Assembly: GCA_021234155.1 (NCBI GenBank)
Contig: JAJEKV010000011.1
Location: 8,045,132 to 8,109,131 of the forward strand
Length of the DNA: 64,000 nt
Source of the DNA: Isoetes taiwanensis
Lineage: Eukaryota > Streptophyta > Lycopodiopsida > Isoetales > Isoetaceae
Direction of reading: 5' to 3'
Of this stretch, positions 57,573 through 64,000 are shown piece after piece. The position numbers and the translations under genes are program-made. Every line of letters starts with the position of its first letter. The stretch's first letter is position 1. The notes under the pieces are model-generated. The model searched no databases. It saw only the letters and a program-made list of their open reading frames with translations, and was not told the DNA's origin.

Positions 57573-58130
57573 GTTTCGGTTGTTGCTGTGTTGGACTGGG
57601 AGCTGTCGACTTCAGGAAATCGAAAGTCAGATGTTGCTTATAATTGTATGGTACGTTCTGATGGTGATTTTCTTGCTTTTTCTAAAGAATCTAATGCTCT
57701 AGATTCTGTCGGTTTTGCATTATACAGCCATATGTTATAATCAATAAGGAAAGTCCCGGTCCTCCATTTTATGGCCTTTCTTCTCGCCCTTCTCCTGCTG
57801 GAATTCCATCCCAAGATGAATACTTAGCTACTTACTGCTCTGCATCAGTAAGTTAGTTTTCACCCATTTGATTTTTCCTTTCGGTCTACTGGTTGCACTA
57901 TCTTCTTGGTTTTTCTTGTAGAATACACCATGGCCAGGAGAAAGCTGGAAGTGGTATATATCATTGTCGCTTTTTCGTTTGGCTGCCATCTCTGTCGGAG
58001 TTTACCAACGATTTTTACAAGTGAGGATGTCATGTCAATATAGTATTTCCTACTAGGTCTGAAATGTTTATCCATGGACAGGGAAATGCTTCAGGAGGAA
58101 AACTCTCAGAGTCTCTGGTGATTTTGCACA
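57573..58130 (+). pseudogene. IBR3/ACAD10-like protein: phosphotransferase-like domain, inverted
   Basis: On the + strand: VSVVAVLDWELSTSGNRKSD followed by VAYNCM (the DWE motif of the APH fold), then GIPSQDEYLATYCSAS with donor gtaagt at 57848. After the intron, 57922-58020 reads NTPWPGESWKWYISLSLFRL and AAISVGVYQRFLQ with donor gtgagg, then GNASGGKLSESL near 58090. These are the C-terminal parts of the phosphotransferase-like domain that should precede the dehydrogenase domain in one protein. Here it points away from that domain, so the gene is split by an inversion whose edges carry a 26-bp inverted repeat. Upstream parts of the domain are absent. Confidence 0.75.
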
Positions 58131-58164
58131 GTACCTTACAGCACGTGCATCACAAATAATACAA

Positions 58165-58190
58165 CCTCGCTGCTAATCGAACCTAAGCTA
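58165..58190 (+). repeat. 26-bp inverted repeat at the IBR3 breakpoint, right copy
   Basis: Perfect partner of 57487-57512, 652 bp away. Confidence 0.85.
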
Positions 58191-58410
58191 ACATGAACTG
58201 GTAGAAATTGGAGACCCATGTATACACAAAGGGCAAATAGAAGCTTCAATGGTGCATTACAAATTTCGGGCAGAGCAGGCCTCTCCGGTTAGCCAGTTTC
58301 AAGAGTGGCTGCCCAACAACGAAACGACCGAGAGTTTACAGCCAATAACGGGTTTGGAGCAGTCACAGGCATATTCTAAGCATATACTAGCATATACCTA
58401 TAATATGCCA

Positions 58411-58457
58411 CAAACCCACGTAAACAAGGGTTTGCCCCCTTAGGGGCAACCCAAAAA
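58411..58457 (+). repeat. Dispersed palindromic repeat, copy 2
   Basis: Same orientation as 55064-55111; the palindrome arms gggtttgcccc and ggggcaaccc are intact. Confidence 0.7.
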
Positions 58458-58811
58458 CGTGTTGTTGAAAATGCCTACGTGGCATTTTTTTTGGGCCGTT
58501 TTTAGAAAAAAACGTCCGTTTTTTGTAAGACTATTTTGGGGGAAAAATTCGTCATTGTCATTCGATCTGTGATTTTTTTTGGAGGCAAAAGCCTGAGGCA
58601 AAGAAGTGGCTGCACGCGGGTTTGTTTTCAATCGTATCAGGGAGCAGGTCGATTCGATTCAGATGAAGCCCAATCAGACCAGTAACTCCATAAGGCCGAG
58701 AACTCAACAACGAATAAAGCATGTATTTTTGCATTTTCCCATTTGCATTATGATACTGAATCAGCATTTCAGTTCATTTCGTGTTCAATCTGTCTATCAT
58801 TATCTTATCAT

Positions 58812-58843
58812 ACTAGAAACGTATGCCCGGCAATGCCGGGCAT
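58812..58843 (-). mobile_element. Helitron-like 3' terminus with hairpin (candidate)
   Basis: On the - strand a perfect hairpin (arms atgcccggca and tgccgggcat, one-base loop, 58823-58843) is followed by acgttt, CTAG and T. Helitron 3' ends carry a GC-rich hairpin shortly before CTRR and insert before T. The terminus is shared with 15669-15689. The body would extend to higher coordinates; its 5' end was not found. Confidence 0.45.
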
Positions 58844-58860
58844 TATTCATGGGCGCCTAG

Positions 58861-60879
58861 AATGGGTAGTTGTAATGGAGTTTGCAGATGGAATAAAAAG
58901 TTGGTAAATGTAATCATGTCTATGAGGTAATGGAGTGCGAAATGTGAAGGGTTTAGGGTTTGTGTGAAAGGGTTTAGGGATGTCAGGCATTAGTCATGGA
59001 TGGGGTAGAAATAATGGAAAGCCTAGAGTCTACTTGCCTTAAAAAATACTTCCTCTTCTTAATCAACGCACGCATTGACTTGCTTTATGAAAGCATACCT
59101 TAAACAAACCCTAAGCCTTATACGGATGACATAGTTGATAGAATTACGTGCTTCATCTATGAGTTGCATGTTACATCCTTCAAGTTCTTTAGAATTCATA
59201 AAATGCTAAGTTCTTGAATCCTAAACCTATAACCATAGACCTTAAACCAGAACTCTATAAAACACTTTTTGCAATATCATTTTTATTGTGTGATTAGCAT
59301 GCAGATCTAATACGTTTAATCGAATGTCTCCATTTTTAGAAGATTTAAATTTACTTGATATAATAGTCATGATTTCCTATCCAAACACACAAATTCTAAA
59401 CCACAAACCCTCAATCCTAAATCTATAGTGTGATGACATGATTGATAGCGTTGCATGGTTGCATATTACATCCTCTAAGTTCTTCAAATTCAGTTACCTA
59501 CATAAACCCCTAAATTGTAATCAGAAAACCAAAATCCTAAACCCGATACCCTAGATATGTGATTTATCAAACATGTTAAGCATGCACATATTGTTACTTG
59601 GTAGTGTTTGGTATTGTTACCTTGGCCAAAATAGTTGTGAACCATCTTTTTTAAAGAATAACAAAGGTAATTCAAGTTTTCACTTGCACCAACATCTATC
59701 GAAATAACATCCATATGGCGATTAGAAGTATGTCCACATATGTTCCTGGCCAATGATATGCAAGGCATTTTAGGGGGGGCAGGAGTATGGTTAATTTGGT
59801 GTTAACATCATAACTTAGGGCACAACAACACCAACTTAGGGCATTGTTTTGAAATAACATTTTAAATGCAAAATTATCAATTGCACCGAGTTCTTTGATT
59901 CACACATGTTTGATGTTTAAATATTCGTGTGTCACTCACTTCATATTTAAATATTTGATAGATTGATATTTTAAATTCCTTTTAACTATTTTAGTGCCCA
60001 TTCAATTACCAAATTAAATATGCAAATGATATTTTAGAGAATAGAGATTAAACATATGGAGCCCTAGCCCCTCGACAAAGAAGATAAAAAACCTATACGT
60101 ATAAATGAACCAAGTTCCACATGCAAAGTGTGCTTAGATGATAAAACATTGTTCTAACAAATCCAGACTAATAGCTTAAAGAGATTCAATTAGAATTTCT
60201 GGGGATATTAGTTTTGAGTGGCTTTAAACTGCAAATTTTGAAGGCTGAGGAATCTCCAAAGTTTTCAATATATTAGACGCACAATTATAGCCTAAAATTG
60301 ATTGTCTTTCCCAGTAAAAAAAACAAAGAAAATTCATTCCAAAGATGATACAATTTTATTAAAAAGGTATACATCAGATTTTGATTATTGTTTGAGCACA
60401 AATTCAGAATTCTCTTAATATTCTTATCTTTAGCCTATGGCCTTCAATTGGCCCTAGACATGTAAGAACAATCCATGGATTAATTCCACACCTGCAAGAA
60501 CAATCTAGAGGGTAGCTCAGACATGCAAAGAAGTTTAAATCATTTATCGGCATCACTCATAAAGGTTTTACTTAATAGTTTGCATCTACTTGCACCTATC
60601 CTACAACATAATGTATTTGCGTTTATAATATCAGCTTGAGACTTGCCGGTCCAGGTTTGATTTTGTGTGCCACTCCAGCACATATATGTGCATATGTTCA
60701 CAAAACCTATATTGGCTAAATATTCTAGATTAAGAAGCCCATTCCAAAAATTGAAAGCAAAAGTTAGAATAAGAATCAAAACAAGTAGGAGGTAAAGGTA
60801 TCATTGGATGCAGGAATGTACCTAAGAAGGGCAGCTTCAGTCGCTAGAATAACAGTAATGTAAATAATGAAAATAATGA
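58861..60879. other. AT-rich sequence with diverged ~300-bp duplication
   Basis: A block with gatgaca(t)agttgatag and ttacatccttcaagttcttta occurs near 59105-59208 and again, diverged, near 59404-59494. Short tttaggg/aaaccctaa phrases occur but not as telomere arrays. No gene. Confidence 0.5.
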
Positions 60880-63260
60880 TTTTTTTTTTTTGAAGGACGA
60901 CAAACTTTATTGAAACTCCAAGCCAAAAAGCAAAATACAAATGCAGAGGCGGGAATAAAGTCTCAGAGGATAATCATGATCCACTGAGTAGAACCACCAG
61001 CCTATGCATAAGACAACACACTTAAATAGGACTCAAATATCAACCCGCCGCTAAGGGAGCAAGTTTAAGAGCAATGGTAAGCCTTAACAATTCTAGCTTG
61101 TGCGTCTTGGAGGACAACTGCAGGAGGAATATCCAAACCCCAAAGATAGCGGTCTTCTGGCGCCTTCGGATGGACCATAACAACCATCCTGATGCTAAAT
61201 GAAATGCTTGGCTCCGCAACTTATTCCAAGTATCTGGATAGACAGCCAGAAGCATTGCTGGCTTGTCAATGTCACATGAAAAAGAGAAAGCAGCCAAGAC
61301 CAAACAAGTCGGAGATGAACACATAAAAAGAAACAATGCTCAATGGTCTCGGCCCCGCTGTTTGCACAAAGATGGAGAGTGTCGACACTCGAGGATCAAA
61401 TCTGTGGACAAGCACGTTCACACGAGGACATCGTGGAAGAATCGCCACCAAAGCACGACCACCTTAGGATGGAGTAGTTTATCCCAAGCCCAAGTCCACA
61501 TACGTCTCCAATTAGGAGGTGAAAGCTGAAGGGACCACCTAGTGGATGGCGGAAGGATATCACTATTGACAAGCAGCCTATACATAGAATTCACAAGCCT
61601 ATGCTCATGAATACTCTGGTGAGAAACCCACATGCACCCTTCAATAGCCTCTGGAGCAACCAACGGCAGAGTACTAGCAACCTTTTGCCAAATAGGTCTG
61701 TCCCATCGAGACAATGAGAATTTTGTTTGAAAGATTTGCCATGTCGCTAACTGGCCAGAATCATACCATGCCGCAACTGTCAAGATTCCTGCTAACCTCC
61801 AGCGCCGTTGAGTTAATGGATGAACCGAGGCACAAAGTGGAAGATTATTTTCCACAGGTATCCACCAACAAGGGGCATTCAGCTGATGACATGCAACAAG
61901 ATCAATCCGAAATAGGGTCCGTATTGTCTCCCATGACTCCAGCAAGCCTTTCAAAAAAGGAGAGGCATTAGGAAAAGGGCATAGCTGATAAAAGAGACTC
62001 CAAGGAAGAAGCGGTTTTAATGAAGCTTTCCCAAAAGGAACACAGTGTGCAAGTGACTGCTTCACCAACCGCACTCCAGGTGAGTCAACCATATCCTTAA
62101 GGATCCTCCAAATGAATTTAGAAATTAGAATCTTACTCTGCAAATGGAAGTCTGTCATACCCAAACCACCTGCAAATTTTGGCTTATGCATTTGGACCAT
62201 GCAACCTTGACCACAGCATGCTCCTCAGTCCCACCCCAAATAAAGTTACGGATAATCGTAACAATCACCTGAAATTTTGACCGAGAAGCCGTAGGGGCGA
62301 GGCCATATAGACATGGGAATTACTTAAAACATACTTAGCAATGCTTATTATTATTGCTACGGAGAGAGCTTAGCAGTATTCCACCAAAACAAATGCTTAC
62401 GTAACCCTTCAATGATAATATCCCAAGCATCAGAGGTAGAAATATGAATACCCACAGGTATACCAAGAAGTTTAGTAGCCTTCCCATGAGGAAGCACCTT
62501 CCAAGGAAAATCCGCAACACAAGAAGGCACAACCCCATCAAGCGTCCATAATGCAGAACACTTTGGCCAGCCAACAAGAACTCCAGATGCTAAAGAGAAA
62601 GTATCAAGAAGAAGCTTTGCATTCTGAAGATTGTCCGCGGTCGACAACAAGAAAGAGGAACGTGGTCATCGATATCCGGTTACAAATTTCACGTGAACCA
62701 TCCTCCATACTCAACCCCCGCGACTATCCCATCCCCGCATGGCCTTAGCAAATAGTCGTGAGAGGACCTCGGCTACTATTGTGAACAAAAGTGGAGCTAA
62801 TGGGCAACCTTGGCAACACCTCGCCAACCGAAAAAAACATTGGAGGGTTCCCCCCGAAACAACACGATGAGATCATGCCGAGATATGGAGCTTCATAACG
62901 TCACTGGTGAACTGCTGACCAAAGCCCAATGTTAAGAGGCTTTTTTCCAAAAATTCCCAATCTACACTGTCATATGCTTTGGCAAAATCTAACTTAAGAT
63001 AGACTATACGCTGACCTTTCAATCTGGCCCAATACATACCCTCATAAGCAGCAGCAACATTGTCTAAAATGCTCCTCCTTGGCAAGAATCCAGATTGAGT
63101 AGGAGAGATTGATACAACCAAGACATCACGCACTTTGTCTGCAAGGGCCTTCGCATGGGGTGGCCGTGTAACTCCGCATCTGGCCTGATGGCCTGTTGGA
63201 TGAGTTTAGCCCTATACGTACAGATGGAGAGAGTGGTCTCCTTGGGGTCGCCACCCAAGG
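60880..63260 (-). mobile_element. L1-type LINE, 5'-truncated, with poly(A)
   Basis: On the - strand: SPTQSGFLPRRSILDNVAAA, RLKGQRIVYLKLDFAKAYDS with VDWEFLEKSLLTLGFG, then QGCPLAPLLFTIV and a damaged YADD box (reads tatcgatgac near 62666), LLLDTFSLASGVLVGWPKCS and ATKLLGIPVGIHISTSDAWD. After that PKFAGGLGMTDFHLQSKILI, a long intact C-terminal frame (62200-61418) and a zinc-finger-like RVT end (WDKLLHPKVVVLWWRFFHDV). The 3' end has caataaa (60906-60912, - strand) and a 12-base A tract (60880-60891). No target duplication was identified. It is the same family as 52615-54197 and largely intact between RT and tail. Confidence 0.85.
60906..60912 (-). terminator. Polyadenylation signal of the L1-type LINE
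   Basis: caataaa on the - strand, about 15 bp before the A12 tail at 60880-60891. Confidence 0.6.
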
Positions 63261-64000
63261 ATTACGCTTGGCATGTAGTATGCGTGGATATGGAAAATGA
63301 TATTTCTTTATGAATGTGCTAATCTTGCAGGGGAGCATCCACGTAACATGTAATGTACGCATTATTGTTATGTATTTTGCATGCATGTGTAGACCCCAAT
63401 GCTCCTCCCCACTTAGTCCTTGTGGACTAACTGTTGACCCTAAACCTAGCTTAAGGATCAACCACAAGGAACCAACTTGAGCTTTCACTCAAATTGGGGT
63501 TAGAACCTCCAGATCACTTAAGGTGATCAATCTATGCAAGCAAATTTCAATGACAAGTCCAAAAACTTGGAGTTTTGTACCTTTCCCATTTCCAGAAATT
63601 GACACCTTTGTCAAAACAGTTGTGGTATTGATATGCAGATCGATTTTTTGAGTCAACCACTGTAGACTTAGTCAGAAAAGATGTAGGTAATCAATGGTAA
63701 AGCTTCTGACCAAGTCAGAAACATAGTTTGTGAGTTATTCGAGCTCAAAGTGCAGTCAAAATTTGGTCAATAGCAGTCAAATCTGAAAACAGTGATCAGA
63801 GATTGGGATTTTGGAGTTGCCAGACGAGTTTTTGAGAATCTCCAAAGCAAATGTGCTGTAATGATGATAAGGAATCTAGGCAAATAGTCAGATTGTCATC
63901 TGGATAAGCAAAAGTAATTTTTGTGACTGGATTTGGCAAAATACAGTCAAGAATAGTCAAAACAGAGTGCAAAAATTTCTAACTCGAGTTGTGAGTGGGA
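63261..64000. other. Unassigned sequence at the window edge
   Basis: No protein is recognised. The final 400 bp repeat the phrase agtca/cagtcaaa often, which looks like retrotransposon LTR or leader sequence cut by the window. Confidence 0.4.

Noticed and set aside
58940-59000. Interstitial telomere array (tttaggg phrases)
   Set aside because: Only two or three isolated units with other sequence between them.

Overview
The window looks like repeat-rich nuclear DNA of a land plant. It holds fragments of plant gene families with short GT-AG introns (dirigent, UDP-glycosyltransferase, LRR receptor-like, IBR3/ACAD10-like acyl-CoA dehydrogenase). These sit among long Ty3/gypsy chromovirus elements with a tRNA-iMet primer site, RTE- and L1-type LINEs, Helitron-like ends, and a two-gene DNA element. 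I recall the proteins of that element mainly from ferns and other seed-free plants, so a fern or lycophyte is my best guess. The species cannot be fixed from sequence alone. I see no tRNA, rRNA or CRISPR.

Layout: 1-1850 is a pyrimidine-only tract with higher-order repeat structure. 1985-3541 and 13601-15185 are near-identical copies of one 1.55-kb repeat. Between them lies a 5'-incomplete gypsy element on the + strand, ending in PPT and 3' LTR (11538-13217). 16949-31086 is a full-length gypsy element on the - strand, about 14.1 kb, bounded by a CTATA duplication. In its reading order it holds 5' LTR, PBS, a histone H3-like gene, gag, protease, RT, RNase H, integrase with chromodomain, PPT and 3' LTR. 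Its 3' end is disturbed by two adjacent in-place inversions. 33.5-36.4 kb holds a broken UGT and a dirigent gene.

37736-45100 is a 7.4-kb DNA element with 33-bp imperfect terminal inverted repeats and a TGAG duplication. It carries two convergent genes: a transposase-like protein and a protein with a RING-like finger. It sits inside an LRR coding sequence, and the LRR frame is continuous across the site once the element and one duplication are removed. 46.2-50.1 kb is an RTE LINE. 50.5-51.3 kb is an inverted-repeat cluster. 52.6-54.2 kb (+) and 60.9-63.3 kb (-) are copies of one L1-type LINE. 56.3-58.1 kb holds an IBR3-like gene whose two halves point in opposite directions.

The strongest novelty is the H3-like gene inside a chromodomain retrotransposon. 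Its first residues copy the H3 tail (TKQTARK), its C-terminus is a histone fold, and a decayed relative persists in the + strand element. Pairs of a conserved palindrome lie on both sides of it. The second is the two-gene TIR element with its self-validating insertion site.

Caution: near-identical repeats in this window differ almost only in short scrambled patches at CAG/CTG and other C/G-rich triplets. That pattern suggests consensus errors at methylated sites, so many frameshifts reported here may not be real.
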